Part shown: positions 8,188 through 21,845 of the stretch, piece by piece
Layout: every line of letters begins with the position of its first letter
Numbering within the stretch: the stretch's first letter is position 1
Assembly (NCBI GenBank): GCA_020636905.1
Contig: JACJWX010000001.1
Location: 186,001-250,000 of the forward strand
Length of the DNA stretch: 64,000 nt
Origin: Actinomycetota bacterium
Lineage (GTDB): Bacteria; Actinomycetota; Thermoleophilia; Miltoncostaeales; Miltoncostaeaceae
Direction of reading: 5' to 3'
Position numbers and translations under genes: made by a program
Notes under the pieces: generated by a model
Seen by the model: the letters and a program-made list of their open reading frames with translations, nothing else
Databases searched by the model: none
What the model was told of the DNA's origin: nothing

Positions 8188-8574
8188 ATGGCTATGACCA
8201 CTGAGGAATGGATCGAGGAGCTGAAGGGCATCTCGGTGCTGGAGCTGGCCGAGCGCATCAAGGCCATCGAGGAGACCTTCGGCGTCTCGGCCGCCGCTCC
8301 GGTCGCCGTTGCGGCCGCCGGTGGCGGCGGTGGCGGCGGTGACGCCGGCGCGGCCGAGGAGAAGGACTCGTTCACGGTTCACCTCAACGGTGCCGGCGAC
8401 AAGAAGATCCAGGTCATCAAGGTCGTCCGCGCGGTCACCGGTCTCGGCCTGAAGGAGGCCAAGGATCTGGTCGACGGCGCGCCGTCGGTCGTCAAGGAGG
8501 ACGTGCCGAAGGACGAGGCCGAGCAGATCAAGTCGCAGCTGGAAGAGGCCGGCGGCTCCGTCGAGCTCAAATAG
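8188..8574 (+). CDS. rplL: 50S ribosomal protein L7/L12
   Basis: 128 residues. An N-terminal dimerisation helix pair (to residue 32), a flexible Ala/Gly hinge with a run of Gly (about residues 45-55), and the globular C-terminal domain that recruits GTPase factors (IKVVRAVTGLGLKEAKDLVDG). ATG start with AAGGAG upstream. A strong hairpin follows, ending the L10-L12 unit. Confidence 0.98.
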   Translation: MAMTTEEWIEELKGISVLELAERIKAIEETFGVSAAAPVAVAAAGGGGGGGDAGAAEEKDSFTVHLNGAGDKKIQVIKVVRAVTGLGLKEAKDLVDGAPSVVKEDVPKDEAEQIKSQLEEAGGSVELK

Positions 8575-8587
8575 TCGGACGTTCGGT

Positions 8588-8620
8588 GGTGTCGGTCCCC
8601 GGGTTCGGGGAACCGACACC
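8588..8620 (+). terminator. hairpin terminator after rplL
   Basis: GGTGTCGGTCCCC pairs with GGGGAACCGACACC around a GGGTTC-type loop, with one bulge. No T run follows. It lies just after rplL and separates it from the subtilase genes. Confidence 0.6.
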
Positions 8621-8659
8621 ATCTGAACGATCTGGCACGTCTGGCAGGCTACGCGGCCG

Positions 8660-10128
8660 ATGCTCCGTGCCCTGCCCATCGCGCTCGCAAGCGCGTCCAG
8701 CCTGATGCTGCCGCACTCGGCATCCGCTCAGGCCATCACCCAGGGGGCATTCCGCATGGGCGCCGACGCGCTCTGGAGCCAGGGATTCCTCGGCGGAGGC
8801 GACCGGATCGCCGTCGTGGACGAGGGGTTCGGCGGACTCGACGAGTCGATCGCGGCCGGCGAGCTTCCGCCCCGCGACCGGATGCGGACCATGAGCTTCG
8901 ACGCCGCGCACGGGCTCGGCGGGCGATCGCTGCTCACCACCGACCCCACCCCGCACGGAACCCGCATGGCCGAGATCATCCACGACCTCGCGCCGCAGGC
9001 CGAGCTGGTGCTCGTCAACTACAACACCGTGGACGAGTTCGTCCGGGCCACCGAATGGGTCGCCGATCAGGGCATCCCGGTCGCAAGCCACTCGAACTCG
9101 TTCCTGGACGGCCCCTTCGACGGTACCGGTGCCGCCGCCCGGGCGGTGGACGGGGCGTCGGATCGTGGCGTCCTCTGGATCAACTCCGCGGGCAACTTCG
9201 CCGAGCGCCACTGGGCCGGCGGGGCCGACGCGACCGCGACCCCCAGTGGTGCGTCCGCCCTCCCGAGGGCTGGCCCGATCTGCACCTGTCGTGGCGCGAT
9301 CCGGGCACGCGGGCGTCGCTCACCGTCGAGCTGCGCGACGCGACCGGGGCGTGGCAGCCGCTCGCCACCGCCACTCCCTCGGGACCGTTGTCGGTCCGGG
9401 TCGGGCCCCTCCAGATGGGCGACGGGGAGTATCGGCTGATGGTGCGGCGTGAGTCCGGGCCGGACGAGGACCTCGAGGTGTTCTCCCAGAGCGCGCGGTT
9501 CGGTCCGGCCGCGGTCGCCTCCGGGAGCGTGGCGACGCCGGCCGATGCCCACAGCGCCGTCGCCGTGGGTGCGGTTCCCTGGGCGGGCGATCTGATCGCG
9601 CCCTATTCGTCGTGGGGTCCGACCGACGACGGGCGCGCCAAGCCGGACCTGGTGGCGCCCACCTACGTCACCTCGAACCCGGCGTTCCCGGGCACCGCCG
9701 GAACGTCCGCCGCGACCGCCCACGTGGCCGGGGCCGCGCTGCTGCTGCGGCGCAGACGCCTGAGCGCGGGCCTGGACGTGACGGTGTCGGCCATGCGCGA
9801 CGTGCTGCTGCGACGCACGCGCGACCTGGGTGAGACCGGCGCCGACCCGGTCTTCGGCCACGGGCTGTTCCGGGTCGACACGGCGCCGCCGATCGTCCGG
9901 ATGCGCTTCGACGCGCGCCGGCGGCTGCTGGCGGTGCGAGCGGCCGACAACGCGTCGCTCTGGTCCCTGGTGGTGCGTCCGGCCGGTCGCCGCGCGACAC
10001 GGACGCGGCGCGCGTACGTGAGGGTCAGGATCCCGGTGCGTGCGCGGTCGCGGAGGGTCGTCGTCGCGGCCACCGACATGGCCCGCAACCGCACCGTTCG
10101 GACGATCACCGTCCCGGGGGGGCCATGA
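8660..10128 (+). pseudogene. subtilisin-family (S8) serine protease, interrupted by a one-base frameshift
   Basis: Two overlapping frames together form one subtilase paralogous to the next gene. The first frame (8660-9439) has a signal peptide ending in ASA-QA (residues 1-23), the catalytic Asp in AVVDEGFGG, the His in TPHGTRMAE and the oxyanion Asn in INSAGNF. The second frame carries the Ser in GTSAATAHVAGA and a C-terminal Arg-rich beta domain. The switch falls in 9221-9245. Adding one C to the C5 run at 9240-9244 joins the frames exactly (TATPQWCVRPPEGWPD). Unlike its neighbour it lacks a propeptide-like region. It may be a decayed gene, a phase-variable tract or a sequencing error. The second frame ends in an ATGA overlap with the next gene. 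Confidence 0.75.
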
Positions 10129-12254
10129 GCCGCCGCCGCGGTGCCGTCGTGCTGTGCGCAGGGCTGCTGGCCGCGTCCACTTCGGCCGTCACCGGGGCCG
10201 CAGCCGGCGCATCCCGGGTGTCGGCGACCGTCGTGGCGGAACCGGGCCGGGAGCGGGTGGCCGCCGCGTCGGTCGGTCGTACCGCCCTGCGGGTGCTGCG
10301 CCGGTACGGTCGGCGGATGGAGATCGTCACCGATCGTCGCCGACTGCACGCGCTGCGCCGCCTGCCCGGCGTCGCGCAGGTGTCGCCGACACCCGTCGCG
10401 TACCCCGACGAGGTCGTCAGCCAGGGCGTGTTCCGGACCGGCGCGGCGAGCCTGGAGCGGGTCGCGGGCGGCGGCGCCGGACTCACCATTGCGGTCCTTG
10501 ACCTGGGATTCGGGCATTCGCTCGACGCACGCCGCGCCGAGGGTGAGCTGCCGCCCGCCGACCGCACCGAGCTGGTGTCCTTCGACTCCCTTCACGGCCT
10601 CGAGGGGCGCAACGCGTTCGGGAACCCGACCAACCACGGCGAACTGGTCGCCCAGACGATCTACGACTTCGCGCCGAACGCGCGCTACGTGTACGTGAAC
10701 TACCGGACCCCGGGGGACTTCACGACCGCGGTGGACCACCTGATCGGGCGCCGCCCCGACATCGTCATCCACTCGAACAACTTCCTCGAGGGGCCGTTCG
10801 ACGGAACCGGCCCGGAGGCACGAGCGGTGGACCGGGCGGCGGCCGCCGGGATCCTGTGGTTCAACTCCGGGGGCAACTACGCGCGCAAGCACTGGGCCGG
10901 GCCGTGGGCCGACGCGGACGGCGACGGGCGTCTCGATTGGGGCGGCGCCGAGCAGGGGCTCTTCTATCGCTCGGCCGGACAGACGATCACCTTCGCCGTG
11001 TCCTGGAGCAGCCCGCCCGGCGGACCGGTGAGCGACCTCGACATCGGGCTGTTGCGTCAGACCGAGGATGGTGGCTGGACCGAGGTGGTGGGCTCCCATG
11101 ACGACCAGGTCGCCGGAGCCGCGCCGGCCGAACGGATCACCGGCTACCAGACCCCGGTCGACGGCTACTTCCGCCTTGCCGTCACGCGGCGCGCCGGACC
11201 CGTTCCGAGCGGTCCGATCACCGTGTTCACGCGCGAGCTCGACATGCCGCTGGTGATGGGCGGGTCCGTGAACGGATCGGTGCCCACCCCGGCCGACGCC
11301 CGCGGAGCGATCGCGGTCGGCGCCGTCGACTGGCGCGGCGACCGTCTGGAGAGCTACTCCTCGCAGGGACCCACGCCGGACGGACGGATCAAACCCGACC
11401 TGGTCGCCCCAACCGACACGCTGCTCGCCGGACCGTCCGGCAGCCGCCAGGTGGGCGGCACCTCCAACGCCGCGCCCAACGCCGCGGGGGCGGCCGCGCG
11501 GCTCGTGTCCGCGCTGCGCGCCCGGGGTCTCGACTCGTCTCCCGACGTCGTTCGCGCACAGCTCGCCGACCTGGCGGTCGACCTGGGCGACGCGGGCCCG
11601 GACACGGCGTTCGGCGCGGGGCGCGTGAGGGTGGAGGTGGCCGGCCCCCGGTTCCGTCGCTTCCGGCCGTCGGGAGGTCGTCCGGTCCGCGGCAGAGTCC
11701 AGGTGTCCGTGGACGCCCTCGACGCTTCACGGATCGGCTGGACACAGGTGTCGGTCGGCGGTCTGGTGCGCCGGGCTCCGGCGAGGTCACGCGTGACCGC
11801 GACCATCGACACCCGCCGCTACCCCGACGGTCCACTGAACCTCAGCGCGGCCGCCAGCGACTGGCCCGGAAACGGCGCGACCCGCGACTGGAGCTTCGTC
11901 GTCGACAACACCCGTCCGCGTGTGCGAGTGCTCCGGGCGACGATCAAGCGTGGCCGGGCGCCGCGTCGGCCGGCCGTCCTGACCGTGCGGATCGATGATG
12001 CCGGGGGCGGTCCAGCGCGCGTCAGCGTGCGCGGCCGCGGGGTGAAACGCCGCGTGTTCACACGCCCGATGGGGCGTGCGACGACGATCCGGCTCGGCCG
12101 CCTGCGTCCCGGGCGGATTCGGCTGCGCATCGACGTCCGGGACCGCGCCGGCAACCGTACGACCATGCGCGTCGGCCGTCGACTGCGCCCGGTTGTGCCA
12201 TCTGCGACGAAGACGATGGACAAATCAGGTATAGATCAATCAACATCTCGCTGA
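10125..12254 (+). CDS. secreted subtilisin-family (S8) serine protease
   Basis: 709 residues. Signal peptide (residues 1-27), a propeptide-like region (30-85, an inhibitor-I9-type pattern VVAEPGRERVAA through LRRLPGVAQVSP), then the S8 domain. Its Asp is in IAVLDLGFGH, His in NHGELVAQ, the oxyanion Asn in FNSGGNY and Ser in GGTSNAAPNAAGAA. The first half shares many blocks with the preceding frameshifted gene (QGVFRTGA, GELPPADR, EGPFDGTG), so the two are a tandem duplication. After residue 500 follow two Ig-like beta domains and an Arg-rich C terminus, perhaps for wall attachment. The ATG overlaps the upstream stop. Extracellular substrate unknown. Confidence 0.88.
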   Translation: MSRRRGAVVLCAGLLAASTSAVTGAAAGASRVSATVVAEPGRERVAAASVGRTALRVLRRYGRRMEIVTDRRRLHALRRLPGVAQVSPTPVAYPDEVVSQGVFRTGAASLERVAGGGAGLTIAVLDLGFGHSLDARRAEGELPPADRTELVSFDSLHGLEGRNAFGNPTNHGELVAQTIYDFAPNARYVYVNYRTPGDFTTAVDHLIGRRPDIVIHSNNFLEGPFDGTGPEARAVDRAAAAGILWFNSGGNYARKHWAGPWADADGDGRLDWGGAEQGLFYRSAGQTITFAVSWSSPPGGPVSDLDIGLLRQTEDGGWTEVVGSHDDQVAGAAPAERITGYQTPVDGYFRLAVTRRAGPVPSGPITVFTRELDMPLVMGGSVNGSVPTPADARGAIAVGAVDWRGDRLESYSSQGPTPDGRIKPDLVAPTDTLLAGPSGSRQVGGTSNAAPNAAGAAARLVSALRARGLDSSPDVVRAQLADLAVDLGDAGPDTAFGAGRVRVEVAGPRFRRFRPSGGRPVRGRVQVSVDALDASRIGWTQVSVGGLVRRAPARSRVTATIDTRRYPDGPLNLSAAASDWPGNGATRDWSFVVDNTRPRVRVLRATIKRGRAPRRPAVLTVRIDDAGGGPARVSVRGRGVKRRVFTRPMGRATTIRLGRLRPGRIRLRIDVRDRAGNRTTMRVGRRLRPVVPSATKTMDKSGIDQSTSR
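12230..12236 (+). promoter_or_regulatory. possible -10 element before the 70-residue gene
   Basis: TATAGAT lies in an unusually AT-rich patch at the very end of the subtilase gene, about 40 bases before the ATG at 12277. No convincing -35 is seen. Confidence 0.35.
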
Positions 12255-12276
12255 TCACCCACATCCGGAGGGGCAC

Positions 12277-12489
12277 ATGCCACTTGAGCGCGCAGTGAAG
12301 AGCGAACTTCGCGACAAGGTCTCGCTCGCCAACAAGGAGAACGTCGACTCCGTCATCGCTTCGGTCACCGAAGTCCGTGCCACGCTGGCCGAGGATGACA
12401 AGGACTACGCGCGCCTGACCGGCTGGCTCGAGGACCTCGAGGTCGTCAAGGGCGGCAAGGTCGTCGGGAAGTTCGGCGACACGGCCTGA
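12277..12489 (+). CDS. small charged hypothetical protein
   Basis: 70 residues, no family recognised. It is predicted almost all helical, rich in Lys, Glu and Asp, with a VVKGGKVVGKFGD tail. The ATG has a strong Shine-Dalgarno (CGGAGGGG) six bases upstream. A perfect 12-bp hairpin follows the stop, so it is a short monocistronic unit, probably well expressed. Function unknown. Confidence 0.7.
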   Translation: MPLERAVKSELRDKVSLANKENVDSVIASVTEVRATLAEDDKDYARLTGWLEDLEVVKGGKVVGKFGDTA

Positions 12490-12497
12490 TGCATGAC

Positions 12498-12525
12498 GTG
12501 GCTCCCGGGGCGTCCCGGGAGCCAC
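12498..12525 (+). terminator. hairpin between convergent genes
   Basis: GTGGCTCCCGGG pairs perfectly with CCCGGGAGCCAC around GCGT. It lies between the stop of the 70-residue gene and the stop of the convergent gene at 12532, so it may act on both strands. No T run. Confidence 0.65.
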
Positions 12526-12531
12526 CGCAGG

Positions 12532-13014
12532 TCATCGCGTTCGGTCGCGGAGGATGCGCCGCATCCTTCGTGTTTCGGCGAGCGCGTTCAGCGGACGGCG
12601 ATCGCCCCCGCCGCCGCCCCGGCCGATCCGCTCGGTGCGTCCCTCGCGCGCTTCCACCCAGCGCTCGTAGTTCTGGATGAGGTCGATGATGTGCTGGACG
12701 ATCGTGAGTCCGCCGTCGGTCGGCGTGAAGGGCTCGCCGTCGAGCAGCACCCGACGGTCCTTCGCCTGGTAGACCAGCTCGCCGGCCCCGGGTAGTGCCA
12801 CGCGCATCGCGTTGGTCGAAATGCGCACCCCCATGCCGTGCCACTCCCGCTTCAGGACACCGGCCTCGACCGCCGGGCGGAATCCGAAGTACCGCATCCG
12901 GCGACGTTCCTCCGGAGTGGCCCACAGTGTGTGGGTCGTTTCCAGGAGCGTTTCGAGCTGGGCGGGAAGCGCCGACTCGTTGGGCTCCGTCGGGGAAGGG
13001 AGGGTGTCGGGCAT
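12532..13014 (-). CDS. hypothetical protein
   Basis: 160 residues from ATG 13014 (an in-frame start at 13098 is also possible, but its extra residues look non-coding). Unknown family. It contains ATPEERRRMRYFGFRPAVEAG, a beta-rich middle with VLLDGEPFTPTDGG, a helix IVQHIIDLIQNYERWVEAREG and a Gly/Arg-rich tail. It is transcribed away from rpoB, with the structured intergenic region at its 5' side. Confidence 0.6.
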   Translation of the reverse strand: MPDTLPSPTEPNESALPAQLETLLETTHTLWATPEERRRMRYFGFRPAVEAGVLKREWHGMGVRISTNAMRVALPGAGELVYQAKDRRVLLDGEPFTPTDGGLTIVQHIIDLIQNYERWVEAREGRTERIGRGGGGGDRRPLNALAETRRMRRILRDRTR

Positions 13015-13117
13015 TCCGGAAAGTATGCACGCCGTAGCATCCGAACGCGAAAACCGGTAGTGTCCACCCCCTTGTCCGACCGGCCGGGTTGATTCCACCT
13101 GCAGTGACCGTCCCGTT

Positions 13118-13253
13118 CAGAACCCTTTTCAACGTGAGCCGGCAAGGCTTCACCAGGCGTCCCGATGCCCCGGAAATGCTGAGTGCTTAAGCGTTCCGCG
13201 GGGTCGAGGCATCCGTCGAAGGATCGTCGGAGTTCACTTTGAAAAGGGTTCTG
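13118..13253 (+). other. structured element closed by a 15-bp perfect inverted repeat
   Basis: 13118-13132 (CAGAACCCTTTTCAA) is the exact reverse complement of 13239-13253. After one C/T mismatch the helix continues for six more pairs (13134-13139 with 13232-13237, including one G.U). Inside, GATGCC pairs with GGCATC, enclosing CCGGAA/TTCCG, and smaller hairpins AGCC/GGCT and ATCC/GGAT are possible. It could be a structured RNA, a regulatory leader from an upstream promoter, or the remnant of a small mobile element. No target-site duplication is visible. Confidence 0.55.
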
Positions 13254-13286
13254 GCCGGCGTGCACCCGGTGTACGTCGGAATCGAT

Positions 13287-13315
13287 AGGTCACTCTCGCC
13301 GTTCTGTGGTACGAT
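13287..13315 (+). promoter_or_regulatory. rpoB: possible rpoB promoter
   Basis: TACGAT at 13310-13315 is a fair -10; the -35 region around 13287-13292 is weak. The start would leave an untranslated leader of about 75 bases before the TTG at 13397. Confidence 0.4.
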
Positions 13316-13396
13316 GCCCGGCTGCGCCCGGCTCCTACACCAGAGCGGGGCCGTGCCCGCTGCCCGCCGCCATGCTCGTCCAGGAGGCCTCGCGAC

Positions 13397-16300
13397 TTGA
13401 GCAAGGTTCACGCCGCCCGCAACCGTCGCTCGTTCTCCCGCCTTGGAAAGGTCGAAGAGGTCCCGGACCTCATCGACATCCAGCGCGCCTCATTTGAGTG
13501 GTTCCTCAATGAAGGCCTGCGGGAGACCGTTGACGATATTTCCCCAATTGAGGACTTCACCGGCACACTCGCCGTGCAGTTCGGCAAGTACACGATCGGC
13601 GGCTGGGAACCCGGCATGCCGCTCGATCACATCGTGCCGAACAACGACATCAAGGAATGTCGTGAGAAGGACCTCGTCTACGCCGCGCCGCTCACGATGG
13701 AGGTCGCCTTCATCAACCGGGAGACCGGTGAGATCCGCGAGCAGAAGGTCTTCATGGGCGATCTGCCGCTCATGACCGACTGGGGTACGTACATCATCAA
13801 CGGCACCGAACGTGTCGTGGTGACCCAGCTCGTGCGCTCCCCCGGCGCGTACGTCATGGAGCCGAAGGACCCCGAGAAGCAGGTCTTCATCGCGAACCTG
13901 ATGCCCTCACGCGGGTCCTGGGTGGAGCTGGAGATCGACAAGAAGGGCCAGGTGAACGTCCGGATCGACCGCAAGCGCAAGCTGCCGGTCACCACGCTGC
14001 TGTTCGCGCTCGGCTACTCGCGCGACGACGTGGCCAACCTGTTCCGTCACCCGGACGACCCCGAGCTGGTCAACCCGTTCATCCAGATGACCCTGGACAA
14101 GGACGGCACCGAGGGCGCGCCACAGGCCGGCAACCGCAAGAGCCTCGACGAGCTCCAGAAGCTCACCGACGAGATGCAGCAGCTGAACGTGGACATCGAG
14201 AATCTGCCGGCCGACGAGCGCCAGCGGATCGACGACGAGATCGCCGCGGTCGAGAAGCGCATCGACCAGCGGGCCGGCGAGCTGATGCAGCACGCGCTGG
14301 TCGAGGTGTTCAAGAAGCAGCGCCCCGGCGAGCCGCCGACCATCGACAACTCGAAGGCGCTCGTTCGGTCCTTGTTCTTCGACCCGAAGCGCTACGACCT
14401 CACCCGGGTCGGCCGGTACAAGCTCAACGCCCGGCTCGACGCCGACGTCGATCCGGAGATGCGGACCCTGGCGAACCCCCGGTTCACCGGTCAGCTCTCG
14501 GGGATGAGCGACGATCTCGTCGACCTCATTCGCAAGCTGGTCGAGCTGCCGATCCGCATTCGCCTGCCCGAGGACAGCAAGGACTTCGCCGCCGACTCGA
14601 TGCTGACGCCGCGCGACGAGATCAGCGGTGATCTGGACGAGTACGAGCACTTCGGCAACCGCCGTCTGCGGACCGTCGGCGAGCTCATGCAGGAGGCGTT
14701 CCGGATCGGGCTGTACCGGATGGAGCGCGTCGTCCGCGAGCGGATGAGCACCGAGGACGTCGACACCATCACGCCGCAGACCATCATCAACATCAGGCCG
14801 GTGGTTGCGGCGCTGAAGGAGTTCTTCGGCTCCTCTCAGCTCTCGCAGTTCATGGACCAGACCAACACCCTGTCCGGGCTCACCCACCGTCGTCGCCTCT
14901 CGGCGCTCGGCGCCGGGGGGCTCACGCGCGAGCGCGCCCCCATCGAGGTGCGCGACGTGCACACCACCCACTACGGGCGCATGTGTCCGATCGAAACCCC
15001 TGAAGGCCCGAACATCGGCCTGCAGGGTTCGCTCGCCAGCTACGCGACCGTCAACGAGTTCGGGTTCATCCAGACCCGCTATCGCAAGGTGGTCAAGGGC
15101 AAGGTCACCGACGACCTCGAATGGGTCGACGCGACCCAGGAAGAGCACAAGGTCGTGGCACAGGCCAACGCGCCGGTGGGCAAAAACGGCAAGCTGGAAG
15201 GGCCGGTGCTCTGCCGTCGCAACGGCGAGCCGTTGCTGGCCGACCCGGACGAGGTCGACTACATGGACGTGTCACCCCAGCAGGTGGTGTCCGTCGCGAC
15301 CTCACTCATCCCGTTCCTCGAGCACAACGACGCGAACCGCGCGCTCATGGGCGCCAACATGCAGCGTCAGGCCGTCCCGCTGATGATCACCGAGGCGCCG
15401 CTGGTCGGCACCGGCATGGAGGCTCGCGCCGCCCGCGACTCACGCGACGTCGTGGTCTCGCGGACCGGCGGAACCGTCACCAAGGTCGACGCCGAGCACA
15501 TCATCGTCGAGGACGACCAGGGCGATCTCGAGAGCTACGAGCTCGAGAAGTTCAAGCGCTCCAACCAGGGCACGCTCATCCACCAGAAGCCGCTCGTGCG
15601 GTTCGGCGACTCGGTCGAGGCCGGGTCGGTGCTGGCGGACGGCAGCTCCACCGACCAGGGCGAGCTGGCGCTCGGCAAGAACATCCTCGTGGCGTTCATG
15701 TCCTGGGAGGGCTACAACTTCGAGGACGCAATCATCATCTCGGAACGGCTCGTCAAGGACGACGTGCTCTCCTCGATCCACATCGAGGAGTACGAGGTGG
15801 ACGCGCGCACCACGAAGCTGGGTGCCGAGGAGATCACGCGCGACATCCCGAACCGCTCCGAGGAGTCTCTCAAGGACCTCGACGAGCGCGGCATCGTGCG
15901 GATCGGCGCCGAGGTCTCGTCGGGCGACCTGCTGGTCGGCAAGGTCACGCCGAAGGGCGAGACCGAGCTCACCGCCGAGGAGAAGCTCATCCGGGCGATC
16001 TTCAAGGAGAAGGCCGGCGAGGTCCGCGACACCTCCCTGAAGGTGCCGCACGGCGAAGGCGGCAAGGTCATCGACGTCAAGGTCTTCGACCGCGATCACG
16101 GCGACGACCTGTCACCCGGCGTCAACCAGCTCGTGCGGGTCTACGTGGCCAAGCGCCGCAAGATCGCCGAGGGCGACAAGCTCGCGGGGCGCCACGGCAA
16201 CAAGGGCGTCATCTCGAAGATCGTCCCCGAAGAGGACATGCCGTTCCTCGAGGACGGCACCCCGGTGGACATGATCCTCAATCCGCTCGGCGTGCCGAGC

Positions 16301-17143
16301 CGGATGAACATCGGCCAGGTGCTGGAGACCCACCTCGGGTGGGCCGCCCATCACGGGTGGCATCCCCAGGACCACACGGTCTCGGACGACCCGCTCGAGC
16401 GGACCTTCATCGCGACGCCGGTGTTCGACGGCGCCACCCCGGAGGACGTCGACCAGGCGCTCATCGACTGGCAGAAGTCGCACCACACGCCGATCCAGCT
16501 CAACATCAACGAGGCGGATCGCGAGGGCCGGCGCTGCTCCGGGAAGATGGTGCTGTTCAACGGGCGCACCGGCGAGCAGTACGACGGCAAGGTGACCGTC
16601 GGCTACATGTACATGCTGAAGCTGCTGCACCTGGTGGACGACAAGATCCACGCGCGGTCCACCGGCCCGTACTCGCTCGTCACCCAGCAGCCGCTGGGCG
16701 GTAAGGCGCAGTTCGGTGGCCAGCGCTTCGGTGAGATGGAGGTCTGGGCGCTCGAGGCGTACGGCGCCGCCTACACCCTCCAGGAGATGCTCACCATCAA
16801 GAGCGATGACACCGTGGGTCGCGTCAAGGCCTACGAAGCCATCGTCAAGGGCGAGAACATCCAGGAACCCTCCATCCCCGAGAGCTTCAAGGTGTTGCTC
16901 AAGGAGATGCAGAGCCTGGCGCTCGACGTGAAGGTGCACGGTGAGAGCGGTCCCGAGCTCACCGGCCGCGACGAGGACGACGACCTGCTCCGGGCAGCCG
17001 AGGAGCTGGGAATCGATCTCTCGGGCGGCATGAGCGCCGAACAGGACGACGAGAACGCGGCGCCCGTGGGCGACGCCCCCGCCGAAGTCACGGCGGGCGG
17101 TGGCGACGACGACGCCACGAACGACAAAGCGGCCGAGGACTGA
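13397..17143 (+). CDS. rpoB: DNA-directed RNA polymerase subunit beta
   Basis: 1248 residues. Beta forms one pincer of the polymerase and the rifampicin pocket. Visible: the N-terminal IDIQRASFEWFL motif, the rifampicin region SSQLSQFMDQTNTLSGLTHRRR (first 20 residues at about 475-495), the DVHTTHYGR and PIETPEGPNIGL motifs, the EDAIIIS active-site segment, GRHGNKGV, and the C-terminal GGQRFGEMEVWALEAYGA. The usual rifampicin-sensitive Asp, His and Ser are kept, but two nearby positions normally Asn and Pro are Thr. The TTG start is supported by GGAGG at 13381-13385, and the protein then begins SKVHAARNRR. A C-terminal acidic tail of about 30 residues is unusual but harmless-looking. rpoC follows after 102 bases. 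Confidence 0.98.
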   Translation: MSKVHAARNRRSFSRLGKVEEVPDLIDIQRASFEWFLNEGLRETVDDISPIEDFTGTLAVQFGKYTIGGWEPGMPLDHIVPNNDIKECREKDLVYAAPLTMEVAFINRETGEIREQKVFMGDLPLMTDWGTYIINGTERVVVTQLVRSPGAYVMEPKDPEKQVFIANLMPSRGSWVELEIDKKGQVNVRIDRKRKLPVTTLLFALGYSRDDVANLFRHPDDPELVNPFIQMTLDKDGTEGAPQAGNRKSLDELQKLTDEMQQLNVDIENLPADERQRIDDEIAAVEKRIDQRAGELMQHALVEVFKKQRPGEPPTIDNSKALVRSLFFDPKRYDLTRVGRYKLNARLDADVDPEMRTLANPRFTGQLSGMSDDLVDLIRKLVELPIRIRLPEDSKDFAADSMLTPRDEISGDLDEYEHFGNRRLRTVGELMQEAFRIGLYRMERVVRERMSTEDVDTITPQTIINIRPVVAALKEFFGSSQLSQFMDQTNTLSGLTHRRRLSALGAGGLTRERAPIEVRDVHTTHYGRMCPIETPEGPNIGLQGSLASYATVNEFGFIQTRYRKVVKGKVTDDLEWVDATQEEHKVVAQANAPVGKNGKLEGPVLCRRNGEPLLADPDEVDYMDVSPQQVVSVATSLIPFLEHNDANRALMGANMQRQAVPLMITEAPLVGTGMEARAARDSRDVVVSRTGGTVTKVDAEHIIVEDDQGDLESYELEKFKRSNQGTLIHQKPLVRFGDSVEAGSVLADGSSTDQGELALGKNILVAFMSWEGYNFEDAIIISERLVKDDVLSSIHIEEYEVDARTTKLGAEEITRDIPNRSEESLKDLDERGIVRIGAEVSSGDLLVGKVTPKGETELTAEEKLIRAIFKEKAGEVRDTSLKVPHGEGGKVIDVKVFDRDHGDDLSPGVNQLVRVYVAKRRKIAEGDKLAGRHGNKGVISKIVPEEDMPFLEDGTPVDMILNPLGVPSRMNIGQVLETHLGWAAHHGWHPQDHTVSDDPLERTFIATPVFDGATPEDVDQALIDWQKSHHTPIQLNINEADREGRRCSGKMVLFNGRTGEQYDGKVTVGYMYMLKLLHLVDDKIHARSTGPYSLVTQQPLGGKAQFGGQRFGEMEVWALEAYGAAYTLQEMLTIKSDDTVGRVKAYEAIVKGENIQEPSIPESFKVLLKEMQSLALDVKVHGESGPELTGRDEDDDLLRAAEELGIDLSGGMSAEQDDENAAPVGDAPAEVTAGGGDDDATNDKAAED

Positions 17144-17150
17144 CGGCAAC

Positions 17151-17178
17151 GCTCCCGGGTGCGGATGCGCCCGGGAGC
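17151..17178 (+). other. intercistronic rpoB-rpoC hairpin
   Basis: GCTCCCGGGTGC pairs with GCGCCCGGGAGC (one T.G) around GGAT, eight bases after the rpoB stop. There is no T run, so it is more likely a processing or stability element than a terminator. Confidence 0.55.
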
Positions 17179-17245
17179 CGAGTCGGGGACATGACCCTCG
17201 AGCGGTGGTCCCGCCACCGCCCGTCACTATGAGGAGCGAGCGCAC

Positions 17246-21811
<4,566 letters not shown>

Positions 21812-21845
21812 CGCCGGGACGACTCCGAGCGATCGGAGCGGGGGC

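Larger units (their letters stand above)
13015..13396. other. 382-base intergenic region upstream of rpoB
   Basis: No credible gene. It holds a 136-base element bounded by a long inverted repeat (13118-13253), a possible rpoB promoter with TACGAT at 13310-13315, and the rpoB Shine-Dalgarno near 13381. Confidence 0.6.

Noticed and set aside
9663..11099. A 478-codon minus-strand frame across the subtilases
   Set aside because: Antisense shadow; both subtilases have clear catalytic motifs on the other strand.
13118..13253. 5S rRNA, SRP RNA or 6S RNA in the rpoB upstream element
   Set aside because: The size is near 5S, but none of the conserved 5S or SRP sequences is present, and there is no 6S-like central bubble that I can recognise.
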